64,000 nucleotides of DNA from Isoetes taiwanensis (GCA_021234155.1 JAJEKV010000046.1:10353168-10417167); one strand, 5' to 3'; counted from the stretch's first letter, positions 46,298 through 59,473 are shown. A program made the numbers and translations. Notes: generated by a model from the letters alone, not told the origin.

Positions 46298-47137
46298 AAC
46301 TTAGGCAAGTTAGAATTAAAGTTAGATTAGGTTGGATAGGTTGGATTAGATTGCACTTGCCTTAAATTTAGAACTAATGCTTTCATTAAGTTTATATTTG
46401 CAGATTAGCCAGTATGAAGGATGAGCCATCAAATAGCTTCAAAACAGGGATTTTTATTAATTGCCAAGTGTCATTTGCAGGAGCACCCTTTTTCCATTTT
46501 CATTCATCTGTCTCATTGTGGTCCTGCCCTCCATCCAGCCATGCTCTTTCATTTTATCTCCCCAAATGTGCACTCTGCAAATTCAGCTTCACCATCATAG
46601 CAGAAGTGCAAGGATCAAGTTTAACTTTTTTGTATGTTTCCTTCTCCATCTTTATTCATCTGCCATAAGTGGTCCTGCTATCCATTTAAACCCCTTATTC
46701 TTATTTTTATTCCCAAAAGAAGGCACTCTGCAATTCAGCTTCACCATCATGGCAGAGTTGCATTTTTTAACAGGATCAGGGAGGCATACATATTCTTGTT
46801 TTGGCGAGATCTCAGCATTTACACATTCACCTCACCTTGTACTCTCCATTCCCATTACCCCCTTACCATATTCATACTTATTCTTACCTTCTTTTGGTGA
46901 GATTCCAACATCTACACACTCACCTCACCTCATTTTCCATCACCACCTTATCATATTTATACTCATTCTCACCCTTCTTTCACTCACTCACACCTTCACA
47001 CCACCATATTCACCTGCATTCCATCAACACTTGCACTTTCTCTCTTTCTACCATAATCCTCACTTAGATGCTTTGGTACAAAGTTGAAGACCCCTTATGG
47101 CTGAGGAGACCAGCCATTTTCTTGTTTTTTTATGAGA
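46298..47137 (+). other. 3' UTR, copy 2 of B's
   Basis: Matches 33932-34774, minus a short CTCACCTCAC repeat unit near 46925. Confidence 0.72.
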
Positions 47138-47670
47138 TGTTGCCCCCAAAGGGCAACATACTAATTGTTGGTTCATGTATTCAAGTTAGGCCAAGTCATT
47201 TTGAAGAAAAACAAATCAAAAAAGCTTGGTAGTCAACATTGATGTGAATCTACACCAATACTCAAGGTCAACTCCCATGAAAGGTACACTATTTGAGGTC
47301 AAAGGTAGTCAAAGGATGCTTTATGAGATTCTCGGTTTAGAAGATTGGAAGATGCTTTTGAAGATTGCAAGACAAACTTTGGAAGACCCCATGGTATTTG
47401 ATTTCATTTCCTAGCCATTTTTATCCATATTCTTACCTCCATTTTGACATTTTCCTAGTCATATTTTCCCCATACCTATACTCCCCCCTGCTCACCCATT
47501 TTGCCAATCACTCCATGGTTGCCTAATTCCTTTTTTCCCTAGTGCCTTTTGTCCCTTTCAAAGATGAACTTCCTATTTCATATCCTTTCTCTCATTCTTA
47601 TCCCCCATGTTACACCTTTGCAAATACCCCTAGTCAAATTTTTGAAATTTCTTATACCCCTTTCCACTAT
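47138..47670 (+). mobile_element. Truncated LTR, subfamily II, copy 2
   Basis: Matches 34775-35307 with the same break at CCACTAT. Confidence 0.85.
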
Positions 47671-47745
47671 AGTATAGGCACCTTGGTATATAGTTGAAGA
47701 CCCTTTCTGGCTGAGGGGACCAGCCATTCTTTTGTTTTGGCGAGA
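47671..47745 (+). other. Subfamily III 3' UTR tail, copy 2
   Basis: Matches 35308-35383. Confidence 0.78.
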
Positions 47746-49666
47746 TGTTGCCCCCAAAGGGCAACATGCTAATTGTGTTCTATGCATTCAAGTTAGGTTA
47801 AGTCATTTCTGAAGACTAGGTCAAAGCTTTGAAGAGCTTGGCAGTCAACCTTGATGTGAAGGTCAAAAGATGCTTACCCTCTAGGTCAACAAGTGCTCAA
47901 GCCAGAAAGTTCACAAGAGGTACTTTATTTGGGATCAAATGCTTAGTTAAGGATATGCTCTAGAAGAATCTGGGTTATGAAGTTTGGAAGACATTTCTTT
48001 GAAGTTTGGAAGACCTGCACACATGGTTCAAAATCTTGCCTTCTCCCCTCACTCATTTCCATGATTAACCCTTATCTCCATCTACCCCTTTATTTAACCA
48101 TTGAAGCCTACATTATTATGACCATCAAATACCATCATGGATTCCATCATTCTTTCCTCCTTTTTGCCAAAATCCTTAATCTCACCTTTTTTGCCTCACC
48201 ATTGCTCCATAATGCTCCCAATGCTTCCAATTTTCCATGAACTCCTAAGCCTATATTTGCCATTTCCTATGGGTTCTAATGTCTACACTTGCTCCTATGG
48301 TATATTCCTACTCCAAAGCCTAAAGATGCTCTAGGAATATCCTATGATTCTCTCCTAAGGGTATGAAGTTCCCATGATCTTAAGATGCTTCAAGAAACCT
48401 TTGTTTATTTTAGAGAGAACTTCAAAACCATGCTTGAGTAATTCCAGATTATCAAAATACGGCATATTCTGGGAATATACACGCCAAAATACGAAATCGT
48501 ATCACGCCATTTTCAGAGAAAATACAGCTGAGAACCCTAAATTTCTGTTTCTAGCTCAAATTGTGCCGGAATTGGCTCCATAGCTCTCGAAACTTATCTA
48601 TTCTCACTTTCCCTCCCGTTATGAACCTAATGAACCCATAAATCAAGGCTAAGATTAAGTAAACATTTGAAAACTAAGTTATATACAGGGGATTCGACAA
48701 AAGAACTTTTCTGAAGGCCCAGAGGTACTCAAATCCGACATTGATCATTGCTGAGCAAGATCTGAACGATTCTTGAAGTTCCTGAGCTCTCCTCAATTAG
48801 ATTTACAAAGATCTATTTGACATTACTTTCAAAAAATTATCTTATGACTTGTGATGATTATTTTACTGTATCTAGAGCTATGAAGCATCCTTATCTATTG
48901 TTATCATGATATATTTACCTTCATATCAATTCAAATCGACTGCCAAGCTGTCAGATCCATCTCTGATATTTTTTCTTAGCAATTCTTGCCTTAAAATATT
49001 CTACAGAAAAACCTTGAGTGTTTCCCAGCTCTTTTGGCCCACTTGCCATTTATTCTTGGGGCCTGTGGGAGCCAAAGGATTTGAAATCATCCAAAAATAC
49101 CACATCTAGCTCAAGTTATAAAGAATTACTCTCTGTTTTGATCAGTTTTGACTATCTTTTGCCAAATCCAGCCACAAAAAATACTTTCACACATCCAAAT
49201 GGGAATCTGACTACCTGCCTCGCTCTCTTATCACCATTGCAGTATATTTGCTTTGGAAATTCTCAAAAACACGCTTGGCAACTCCAAACCTTATTTTCTG
49301 ATCACTGTTTTCCATATTTGACTTTTATTGACCAAATTTTGACCCCACTTTGAGATCGAATAACTCTTAAAATTAGTCTCTGACTTGGTCAGGGACTCTA
49401 CCATTGGATACCTACAACTTTTTTGACCAAGTCTACAGCATTTGACTCGGAAAATCCATCCATATCTCATCACCACATCCGTTTTAGTAGAGGTGCCAGT
49501 TTTTGGAAATGGGAAAGGTATAGAACTTCAAATTTTTGAACTTCTCTTTAAATTTTTCTTGCATAGACTGATCACCTTAAGTGATCTGGAGGTTCTAACC
49601 CCAATTTGAGTGAAAACTCAGATTGGTTCCTTGTGGTTGACCTTTAAGCCAGGTTTAGGGTCAACA
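47746..49666 (+). mobile_element. 5' LTR of element D, subfamily III
   Basis: 1921 bp, hairpin start and GGGTCAACA end; TATATA at 48680. It reads cleaner than the C copy, for example TATTCTGGGAATATAC against TATTCTCGAAATATAC. Confidence 0.9.
48680..48685 (+). promoter_or_regulatory. LTR TATA box (element D)
   Basis: TATATACAGGGGATTCGACA context. Confidence 0.6.
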
Positions 49667-49669
49667 TTT

Positions 49670-49687
49670 TGGAGGTTCTACCGAGAT
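49670..49687 (+). other. tRNA-Gln-type primer-binding site (element D)
   Basis: TGGAGGTTCTACCGAGAT, 3 nt after the LTR. Confidence 0.72.
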
Positions 49688-49708
49688 TCTACCTGGATCT
49701 TGAGGACT

Positions 49709-51049
49709 ATGGCATCAAAACAGAAATTTCCAACAGAGCAAGAACCAATGGAAGATCAGGAGACTTCAGAACCCTGCAGAGATAGATCTCTTCCCCCAAG
49801 TTTTTCAACTGGATTACTTCAAAGTTTGCCTTGCCAGTTTGAATTGAATGTGCCTACTCCATTGCCTACTTTTGATTCCAGCATGAGTGCTAATATCTTT
49901 CTGAGAATTTTTGAATTATGGCTTTAAGAAAGGATGCAAGTTCTCACAATTTGAAAAATGTTTTAAAGAGGAGAGTGAAGCTGGTGCTTGGCTGACTTAT
50001 GAGAAGCTTATGGGAACCACTTCTTGGGATGATCTTGTCACCAAGTTTTTAGACAGGTTTGGAAAACTTGCTGCTCCTAAGGACCTTGTTAATGAATTGC
50101 AAAATTTCTCCATTTATGCAGGTGAAAGTGTTAGTCAGTACAAGGAAAGATTCAGCACTTTCATGAATAGATGTCAGAAAGGCTAAGTTACTGTCCCCAC
50201 GCTCTTTTTGGTGTCCTCTTTCATCAAAGGCCTATCTTCTAGACCAGAAATTCATAGAAAACTTATCAAGATTCAAGCTGCAGAAGGTTTTGATTCCATC
50301 TACAAGGTTTTTGCCAAGACTACTGAATTGACCAAAATGCTTTCTATCCTACCAGAAAAACACCATAGCTTTCATCATGACCCCTTTTACCCTGATGCCA
50401 CTGATGGCCCTTATGAACCTCACCATTCTGTTCCTATCTATGCTGTGCATAAAGAAAAGAAAAAAACCAAAGATGAAGAGGCTGATTCTCAAATTTCAGA
50501 GGTTAAAGTAGACTTGACAAAGGTAACTGAAGCTTTAGCAGAAGTGACCAAGCAACTTGTGGAGCTCAAAGCAAGCATGGCAGGTAGAACTTATCCTGAA
50601 TGTATTCATTGCAATAGAACTTCACACCCAGCTGATATTTGTTATTGGCAAATATGTCCTAAATGTAAAAAGAAAGGTCACTTTGGTAGAGAATGTCCGT
50701 TTGTGCTTTTTGCAAGGAGATTGGTCATACTTGACCTTAGGTGCTCATTAAAGAATATTTTGCCAAGCAAGAGAGGGAGAAGAAACCTGAGGCAACCCCC
50801 CATGTAAGGTTTGCTGAATCTACTAGTTCTATAAGGTTTGTGCAGGCTACAGAGATGCCAAAGACTGAGGAAGTGATGGTGGTACAAACCAGAAGCATGG
50901 GAGAGATCCATAAACCTGCTGAACCTAACAAATTTGCTCCAGAGCATTCCAGGAAATCAACATTGCCACCAACCCCTGTTATGGAAGCTCCTCCCCAAGA
51001 AATAGCTCCACCTCCCCAACGAAAGTATGGTAAGAGATCAAGATCTTGA
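49709..51049 (+). pseudogene. Gag of element D
   Basis: Start MASKQKFPTEQEPMEDQE. Capsid part with TPLPTFDSSMSAN and SWDDLVTKFLDRFGKLAAPK. A 14-base deletion near 49915 (EDYYRDYG lost) shifts the frame, and a TAA at about 50184 replaces CAA. Zinc knuckles CIHCNRTSHPADIC and CPKCKKKGHFGREC are intact. The third is broken where GTCCAGTTTG reads GTCCGTTTG (50697). It ends KYGKRSRS at the frameshift shared with C and E. Confidence 0.83.
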
Positions 51050-51629
51050 TGAGTTGGATGTTTTACTGAAAAATTCCAAAGTAAGTGTGGATTTATTTAC
51101 CTTATTAAAGATTGCACCTGGTTATAGGAAAAAGTTATTGCAACAAACTATTTTTAGTGATGCAGTGGCTTGTGTAGGTGTTGCAAATGCCACTAATCTT
51201 ATTTTGGCTCAAAATGAAGAAGATCCAGGTGCATTTATGTGTTCAGCTACTCTAGGAGGTTATTCTTTTTCTAATGTGTTGCTGGATGGTGGCTCACCTC
51301 TAAATATCATGCCCTATCATGTTATGAAAAAATGTGGGCTCGAGATAGACAAAAGGTCATCTGTTTTATTAAAATCCTTTTCAAATGCTAAAATAGCATC
51401 AGTTGGAATTGTGACCAAAGTTCCTGTTAACACTGAAGGCATTATTGTCATTGCCAATTTTGTTGTTGTTGCTTTTGAAGATTTAGGAGAAGATGCAGAT
51501 ATATGTGATCTCTTGCTAGGGAGAAGGTGGATGGCTACAGTTGATGCCAGGCCAATCTGGTCTGAGGGGAGATGCACCATTTCAAATGGCACTCAAATGG
51601 CCACAATCTACAACCAGGATGGTTCTTAA
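51027..51629 (+). pseudogene. Protease of element D (200-codon frame)
   Basis: Uninterrupted from VRDQDLDELDVLLKNSK through LLDGGSPLNIMPYH and DICDLLLGRRWMATVDARPIW to DGS and a TAA at 51627-51629. Relative to element B, that stop interrupts the polyprotein before aRNH, and the frame is shifted from gag. The ATG is internal, not a natural start. The protease itself looks intact. Confidence 0.83.
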
Positions 51630-52180
51630 GGCTTCAAGGAAGAGGTACACTTTATTAAAGAAATGCTTATAGAGGAGCCCTTAGGATCTTATAGTCTAGC
51701 AACCCCTAGCACACGGAAAGTTGATCTGATTCCCTTGATTAGAGTGTGCACTACCTTCTGAGAATGGTAAAGAAGGATGTCTATGGTTTGATGGAGGGAT
51801 CTCAAAGAAATTAAATGTAGCTTCATCTGCAGCCATATTGAAGGATACTTCCAATAAACTCTTGGCTAAGGTAGGAAGGATTTTTTCCTCAAATAACTTC
51901 TAATGTAGCAGAGTACAAGGCTTTGATTGCAGGTCTCCAATAAGCCAAGGCTATGGACATTTCAATCATACACATTTATGGGGATTCTCAGTTAGTTTGC
52001 AGACAGGTTAGTGGTGAATATCAGGCCAAGAATGCTGACATCCCTAAGAAATCAGGTAATGGAAATGCTTGCTTACTTTACTTCTTGGGAAATTACTCAT
52101 ATCCCAAGGGAGCAGAATTGGGAAGCTGATGCTTTGTGCAGAGATACTTTAATGACTTATTTATCTGAAGGAGCTATTCC
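51630..52180 (+). pseudogene. Archaeal-type RNase H (aRNH) of element D
   Basis: LWFDGGISKKLNVASSAAIL, VAEYKALIAGLQ, IYGDSQLVCRQVSGEYQ and HIPREQNWEADALCRDTL: all four acidic residues are present. It shares with C the T-run shift near 51890, the TAA near 51940 and the shift near 52045. A private one-codon-scale loss lies near 51742. Confidence 0.84.
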
Positions 52181-53325
52181 AGAGGAAGATCTTGATGAGG
52201 ACGAGGCTAAGGAATTCTGTCCCATATTAGTTATAAATGCATCACAAGAAGAAGCAACCAATAAAGTTATAATTAATAAACATGGCCAGCAAAGAACACT
52301 GTTTGTGGGAGATCTCTTTGACACACAAAACAAGGAAGAGATTACCAAATTCTTTGAAGAAAGAAGTGATGTGTTTGCTTGGGATTATTCTGAGCTCATT
52401 GGTATCAAGGAAGAGGTATGTCAAATTGAAATTAAAATTAAAGAAGGGTGTAAACATGTTTTCCAAAAGTTAAGGAGGATCAATGCTTCACTTTTAGATC
52501 TAATCAAGGAAGAGTTGCATAAGATGTTGGATGCAGGTGTTATTGTGGAAATTATTAATCCTGAATGGGTGTCATGCATTGTTCCAGTAGAAAAAAAGAA
52601 TGGTGCTTTGAGAATTTGTATAGATTATCGAGATCTGAACAAAGCCACCATAAAAGATTATTATCCTTTGCCTTTTCTAGAGGAAATTCTATATCTTTGT
52701 TGCGGGGAAAAGACATGTACTCATTTTTGGATGGTTTTTCGGGTTTAATCAGATCGATATCAAAGAGGAGGATCAGCCAAAGACTTCATTTATCACTCCA
52801 CAGGGGTACATATGCCATGAAAAGAATGCCATTTGGCCTAATGAATGCCCCACTACTTTCTAAAGGGCAATGGATGTTATTTTCAAAACTATGTCGGAGG
52901 GTGTATCTAGATGACCTTTGTTTGGGTTCTCACTCTACTAACCATGTGGAATTACTTGCAAAAATTTGCTCTTTATGCAGGACTTCAGGAGTTAATCTAA
53001 ATCCAAAAAAATGCATCTTTTTTGCATCAAAAGGACAGCTCTTAGGACATGAAGTATCCAGCCAAGGTATTCAAGTTGCTCAAGATAAGATTGAAGCCCT
53101 CAAAAAGCTAGCACCCCCCAAGAATTTAAAGCAGGTTAAGAGCTTTATTGGTATGACGAGTTTTCTTAGAATGTATATTCCAAATTTTGCTCATATCTTG
53201 AGTCCCATTTCCAAGTTGACCAGGGTAGGTAAATTTTCTAAATCTGAAAGCAAACACATACCTATCACATGGACTCCAAACTGCCAAGAGGCTTTTGACT
53301 TTCTCATTTCGTCTATATGTGAAGC
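52181..53325 (+). pseudogene. Linker and reverse transcriptase of element D
   Basis: EGAIPEEDL, TLFVGDLFDTQNKEE, DVFAWDYSELIGI, then RT motifs RICIDYRDLNKATIKD, SFLDGFSG, KRMPFGLMNAP, VYLDD at 52904-52915 and GVNLNPKKCIFFASKGQLLG. Private breaks at 52692-52706 (GCTGTTGCAGG reads as TCTTTGTTGCGGGG), 52741 and 52798 all lie on CTG or CAG sites of copy C. Confidence 0.86.
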
Positions 53326-53765
53326 TACTCTTTTAAAAAAACCAGATCTGGACATGCCATTTGAAGTTTATATCACTGTTACTAAAAAGGCTATAGGTTT
53401 AGCCATTTTGCAGGACAAGCATACTATAGTTTTTGCAAGCAAACAATGGTCTGCCCTTGAAGAAAGATACACCAGAATAGAGAAAAGTGCTGCTGCTCTC
53501 ATGTTTCTTATTAATAGACAAGGACATTTGCTGCTAAAAAGCCAAGTTCAAGTTCACATGAAGCAAAACCCAATGGGCTTGCTATTTGGTAAAGCAACTA
53601 ATAAACCAAAGATCCAAAGATGGGCTTGTAAGTTGCAAAGTTATGATATTTCTGTAAAAGAGTTGCATTTGGTGCGAAATCCTAGCCTTTATTTGCCTTA
53701 CATATTTTTTGATCATGAAGATGAGTTGGATACCACTGACACTTCACTTGCAGTAGCTCATATAG
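53326..53765 (+). pseudogene. Degenerate gypsy RNase H of element D
   Basis: Continuous frame: PFEVYITVTKKAIGLAIL, RIEKSAAALMFLINRQGH, VHMKQNPMGLLFGKATNKP, WACKLQSYDISVKELH, NPSLYLPYIFF. Glu is kept and the three Asp positions are lost. Here the domain is joined in frame to RT and integrase, which shows best that only its active site is gone. Confidence 0.85.
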
Positions 53766-55078
53766 AGGTAACTCGAGAAGATCAAGCTAAAGGGGGATGG
53801 CAACAACCTATTAAAGACTTTTTACAATATGGGATCATCTCTCCAAGCTTCACTTCAAGCCAAAAAAGGAGACTCAAGGATAAATGCAGGCAATTCAAGA
53901 TGATAGACAATGTCTTGTGTAAAGTCAACCGAGATGGAGTCTTGTTGAGGTGTGTAGATGAAGGTGAGTCTGCTTTAATTATCAGGGAAATGCATAAAGG
54001 CATTTGTGGAGGACATTTTGCTGGTGATACTACAGCAAAAAAGATTCTCAGATCTGGTTATTACTGGCCTACTATTTTTAAAGATTGTTATGAGATTATA
54101 AAGACTTGCCATCAATGCCAAATCTTTAGCAAAAGAATTTTACTGCCAGTTGCCCTTAATCCCATCATATCTCCAGGGCCATTTCAGATTTGGGGACTAG
54201 ATTATATTGGCCCCATTAATCCTTCTTCTTCTGTGCAGGTCAACATCAACATATTATTGTGGCCCGCAGTTATTTTACCAAGTGGGCGGAAGCTATACCT
54301 TTGAGGCAGGCTAATACTTCCACAACTGCAAGGTTTTTGCATGAATATGTTTGTTTCAGGTTTGGTATTCCTTTTCAGTTGCATTCTGATAGGGGTACAC
54401 CTTTTGTTAATGAAGTTATTGCTAACTGTTGGACATTTTGAAGGTCAAGCATACCAAAAGCTCCTCATACTATCCCCAAGGTAATGGACAAAATTTGAAG
54501 CCACTAACAAAGTGTTGAAAAGTATTTTCAGGAAGACAATTGAGGTCAACAAGAGGGATTGGCATGTTAAAATAGTGGATGCACTTTGGGCTTATAGAGT
54601 TACCATCAAAACAGCTACAAATCATACACCCTTCAATTTGGTTTATGGCATAGAGGCAGTTATACCAGTGGAACTCGAGTTGCCTTCCCTGAGATTGGCT
54701 CATAAACTATGCTTACCTTTTGAGCATGCCTTGCAAGAAAGATTGGATGCCTTGCTGCACCTAGATGAATATAGAATGGAAGCTGAGAATGCTAATTTGC
54801 TGAAAAAAGCTCTGGCTGCATTCAAAGTTGCACATAGACTACAGGGTACCTTTAGGAAGGGGGAGCTTGTCCTTAAGTGGAATAAGTCAAAAGAAGACTC
54901 AGCTGGCAAGTTTGATAATATTTGGGAAGGACCCTTTGTGGTGCTGGAATCTGCAGGTACCAATTCATATTGGCTACAAGAGGTTGCCTCAGGAATGTTG
55001 TTACCAAATCCTATTAATATCCTACATTTGAAGAGGTATTGGGACCAGCATGCTTGCTTGTCCCTCTTTTTGCATTAG
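53766..55078 (+). pseudogene. Integrase of element D
   Basis: GICGGHFAGDTTAKKILRSGYYW, CHQCQIF, IWGLDYIGPINPSS (Asp); then a slip near 54228 (TCTGCAGG reads TCTTCTGTGCAGG); LHSDRGTPFVNE (Asp); another slip at 54427. Near 54488 CAAGCTGAAG reads AAAATTTGAAG, and the catalytic Glu context is damaged. C-terminus from 54512: VLKWNKSKEDSAGKFDN, IWEGPFVVLESAG, LHLKRYWDQHACLSLFLH and a stop at 55076. Confidence 0.86.
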
Positions 55079-55844
55079 AGAAGTTTAAAGATCTATGGTA
55101 GGGTTAGAGTAGTTAGATCTATTTAATTCTTTGAGCATATTACTTTGATAAGTTAATTTTATGATTGTAGGTTGGGCTGACCTGAGGACAGTATGAATGA
55201 TCTCAAGAAAAAGAATGATTACTAATGCTTCACCAAGTGCCATATGCAGGAACATCCTTTTTTCCATCTTTATTCATCTGCCATAAGTGGTCCTGTTATT
55301 CATCTAGACTTCTTGCCCTTATTTTCATCCCCATAAAAGCACTCTGCAAATCAGCTTCACCACCATAAGCAGAGTTGCAAGGTTTTGAGACTAACTAGTT
55401 TGTATATTTCCATGACAGGTGCATCCTTTTTCCATCTTCATTCATCTGCCATAAGTAGTCCTACCATCCACAACTCCTTATTCTTGTTTTTCATTCCCAA
55501 AAGAAAGCACTCTGCAATTCAGCTTCACCATCATAGCAGAGTTGCTATTGGAAGGATCAAGGAGGCACACATTCTTTTGTTTTGGCGAGACCTCAACACT
55601 TGCACATTTACTCCATCCTCATGCACCTCATCCTCATCATTATCCTATCATATTCATACTCATTCACATTCTTTCTCACTCATCACATTCCACTCACATC
55701 CTCTCAGCACCATATTCACTTTCATTCCATCAATACTTGCACATGACACTCCCTCTCTACCATGATTCTCACTCAGGCACCTTGGTATATAGTTGAAGAC
55801 CCTTTCTGGCTGAGGGGACCAGCCATTCTTTTGTTTTGGCGAGA
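55079..55844 (+). other. 3' UTR of element D
   Basis: Non-coding. Two 170-bp modules (about 55250-55380 and 55420-55545), a pyrimidine/CA-rich tract (about 55600-55770), then the GGGGACCAGCC segment. Confidence 0.72.
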
Positions 55845-56392
55845 TGTTGCCCCCAAAGGGCAACATGCTAATTGTGTTCTATGCATTCAAGTTAGGTTAA
55901 GTCATTTCTGAAGACTAGGTCAAAGCTTTGAAGAGCTTGGCAGTCAACCTTGATGTGAAGGCTTACCCTCTAGGTCAACAAGTGCTCAAGCCAGAAAGTT
56001 CACAAGAGGTACTTTATTTGGGATCAAATGCCTAGTTAAGGATATGCTCTAGAAGAATCTGGGTTATGAAGTTTGGAAGACATTTCTTTGAAGTTTGGAA
56101 GACCCCTGCACACATGGTTCAAAATCTTGCCTTCTCCCCTCACTCATTTCCATGATTAACCCTTATCTCCATCTACCCCTTTATTTAACCATTGAAGCCT
56201 ACATTATCATGACCATCAAATACCATCATGGATTCCATCATTCTTTCCTCCTTTTTGCCAAAATCCTTAATCTCACCTTTTTTGCCTCACCATTGCTCTA
56301 TAATGCTCCCAATGCTTCCAATTTTCCATGAACTCCTAAGCCTATATTTGCCATTTCCTATGGGTTCTAATGTCTACACTTGCTCCTATGGT
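55845..56392 (+). mobile_element. Truncated 3' LTR of element D
   Basis: About 548 bp, ending at the same TGCTCCTATGGT/GAATGAGCG duplication junction as C. Confidence 0.87.
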
Positions 56393-58322
56393 GAATGAGC
56401 GTTGCAGAATACTTTGATACATGTCACAAGCAAGACCTATTGCAGCATCTATTCAGTTTGACGAATGGTCTTGCAATATTCCATAATATTTATAGAAATC
56501 AAAGATGGATACATCTGCAAAATTGGCATTATAGACAGGTTCTTGCAAATAGTTGGTATTAAATAGCTTCGTGTGGAACAAATATTAGACCAACCTGGGA
56601 TTGGTGTCATGTTCTTTGCTCCAGGTAGAAGCCACCATAAAAATCAATGTCCAACTAAAGAATAAAGAGAAATATCAGAGTTATAGCTCATTCACTAAAA
56701 TATTATCGAGGTTCAATTCCAAACAATAATCAGAGTTAAAATAGCTCATTCATAATGATTATTAATTAGTTTCTGGAATATCTAAAAGACCTTCTTACAG
56801 CTAGCTACAAGAAGCAACTTTAAACTCAAGAGATGGATTCAATACCAAGATTGATGGCAACAAAAAAGAAAAAGGAACCGAAATAGAACTTGTTTGATGA
56901 ATGCCTTATCCGGTTTCTCAAGGACTTCAAAAGTCTTCTGAAATACTCAAGCTAAGATGCCATAAATGATCCATTCTAGGCAATGTTTTATTGAGGATAA
57001 AAATGAAGAGTTTAAAAGCTTTGTCAAGATTTCCATATTGTGCATGTGCCTTACTCAAAAAATTCCAAGAAAGTGTAGTTTATAAGTTTGTTGAAAAAAT
57101 TGATGAGCAATTGTCCGATCATGAGCACCAATTGAGTTCCATCAAACCCTTGCATTTTATGTTACCTGTTTGGCATACAGTATTTGTACCACTTCTAGTA
57201 GAACTCTTCCGGTTCAAGAGGTTTGTAAAAACGATATTCTCTCTAGTTTTCCAATATATTATGTAATAAAAAAGGTCAAAAGAGAAGAAAAAGCTGGAAC
57301 AATATATTAAAGGAACACAGAATATGCATTAGATTAATCTGACCTTTGGAAGACATGATGCTTCATCTGGATCCATTTTGTAAGAAGTTACATATCATTG
57401 CATAGTTCTACAGAACGATGTAATGATGTCATGGCTGCATGGATCAAAATGATAAAATGACAGAATCGTTGACACTATTCAAAGAAGCAATAAGAGGGCT
57501 TGCCTCTGAAATGATATGATACTTTTCCTAGTGCAGCCAGTCTAGGGCTGAAGACTACCATCCCGTTTTAGAAGTTGTAGAAAGCATCCGAGCTTTGCGG
57601 ATGATTAGAATCATGTCTTAATGATGCCCCAAGGAGTTTAAAGAATATCGAGATCCTTCTCATCGCATGGAAAGGAAAAGATAGTATAGAGAATGCTAGT
57701 TGGTTCTCGAGTTAATGGAGATGGTATAGCTACATTATATAAAAGCTCGATTTTCTAAACTGGGAACTTCAAAAATGTCTATTCTAATTGATTGCAAGGG
57801 AATAAATTAAGAACCAAACATCTGTCATATATCTTACCATTACATGAGAAATAGACAAAACCAGAGGTCGTTTCAACGAGGGAAACAAAACGATTGACAC
57901 CCCAAGCTTTTGCTATCCAAGATTAAGAGCTCAAGTTCATTCATGCGCTTCTTGAAAACCTGAAATTCCTGTAGCTACGAATCCATAAACATACTACAAA
58001 AAATTAAAACAGTAGGAACTGCAACATCACCTTGCGGTCAATTGCAGGCAACTATATGCTCGGTTACAAATCGGGCCTCAGCCTGAAACCATCCTCATGC
58101 ATGCAACCATCTTCCAGCGCACACAGACGTCAGATACGATGCGAAGAGACAGGGGAATATTAATTGCTCTCAGATCGAAATCATGCAAATTGTTTATCAC
58201 AATTTTGGATAATCGGGAATTTTTTCCGGTTGCCAAATTCCACAAAACCTTAGGAAAATCACCTTACAAAAATCCAAAAACATTTTCTTTCAAACCGGGA
58301 AATTCCAAATTAAAAGGGTTGA
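56393..58322. repeat. Copy 3 of the host-like segment
   Basis: Matches 31690-33615 and 44052-45982; differences include several CAG-to-CG and CTG-to-CCG changes near 57535-57760. Confidence 0.85.
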
Positions 58323-58635
58323 TATAGAATGGAAGCTGAGAATGCTAATTTGCTTAAAAAAGCCAAGGATTTGGCTGCTTTCAAAGCTGCTCATAAAATA
58401 CAAGGGACTTTCAAGACTGGAGAATTAGTTTTGAAATGGAATAAATCAAGGGAAGATTCGGCTAGTAAGTTTGAAAATCTTTGGGAGGGCCCCTATGAGG
58501 TGTTGGAACCTGCAGGCACCAATTCTTATTGGTTGAAGGAATTAACTTCAGGGATGCCACTTCCAAATCCTATCAACACTATTCACACGAAAAGGTTGGG
58601 ATCAGCATATATGTTTGTCTCTTTTTATGTTCTAG
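58323..58635 (+). pseudogene. Integrase C-terminus (copy 3 of B's tail)
   Basis: YRMEAENANLLKKAKDLAAF to NPINTIH. Near 58586-58598 the copy 2 sequence CACCTGAAAAGGTACTGGG reads CACACGAAAAGGTTGGG, which shifts the frame before the usual stop. Confidence 0.84.
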
Positions 58636-59473
58636 AACTTAGGCAAGTTAGAATTAAAGTTAGATTAGGTTGGATAGGTTGGATTAGATTGCACTTGCCT
58701 TAAATTTAGAACTAATGCTTTCATTAAGTTTATATTTGCAGATTAGCCAGTATGAAGGATGAGCCATCAAATAGCTTCAAAACAGGGATTTTTATTAATT
58801 GCCAAGTGTCATTTGCAGGAGCACCCTTTTTCCATTTTCATTCATCTGTCTCATTGTGGTCCTGCCCTCCATCCAGCCATGCTCTTTCATTTTATCTCCC
58901 CAAATGTGCACTCTGCAAATTCAGCTTCACCATCATAGCAGAAGTGCAAGGATCAAGTTTAACTTTTTTGTATGTTTCCTTCTCCATCTTTATTCATCTG
59001 CCATAAGTGGTCCTGCTATCCATTTAAACCCCTTATTCTTATTTTTATTCCCAAAAGAAGGCACTCTGCAATTCAGCTTCACCATCATGGCAGAGTTGCA
59101 TTTTTTAACAGGATCAGGGAGGCATACATATTCTTGTTTTGGCGAGATCTCAGCATTTACACATTCACCTCACCTTGTACTCTCCATTCCCATTACCCCC
59201 TTACCATATTCATACTTATTCTTACCTTCTTTTGGTGAGATTCCAACATCTACACACTCACCTCACCTCATTTTCCATCACCACCTTATCATATTTATAC
59301 TCATTCTCACCCTTCTTTCACTCACTCACACCTTCACACCACCATATTCACCTGCATTCCATCAACACTTGCACTTTCTCTCTTTCTACCATAATCCTCA
59401 CTTAGATGCTTTGGTACAAAGTTGAAGACCCCTTATGGCTGAGGAGACCAGCCATTTTCTTGTTTTGGCGAGA
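58636..59473 (+). other. 3' UTR, copy 3 of B's
   Basis: Matches 46298-47137. Confidence 0.72.
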
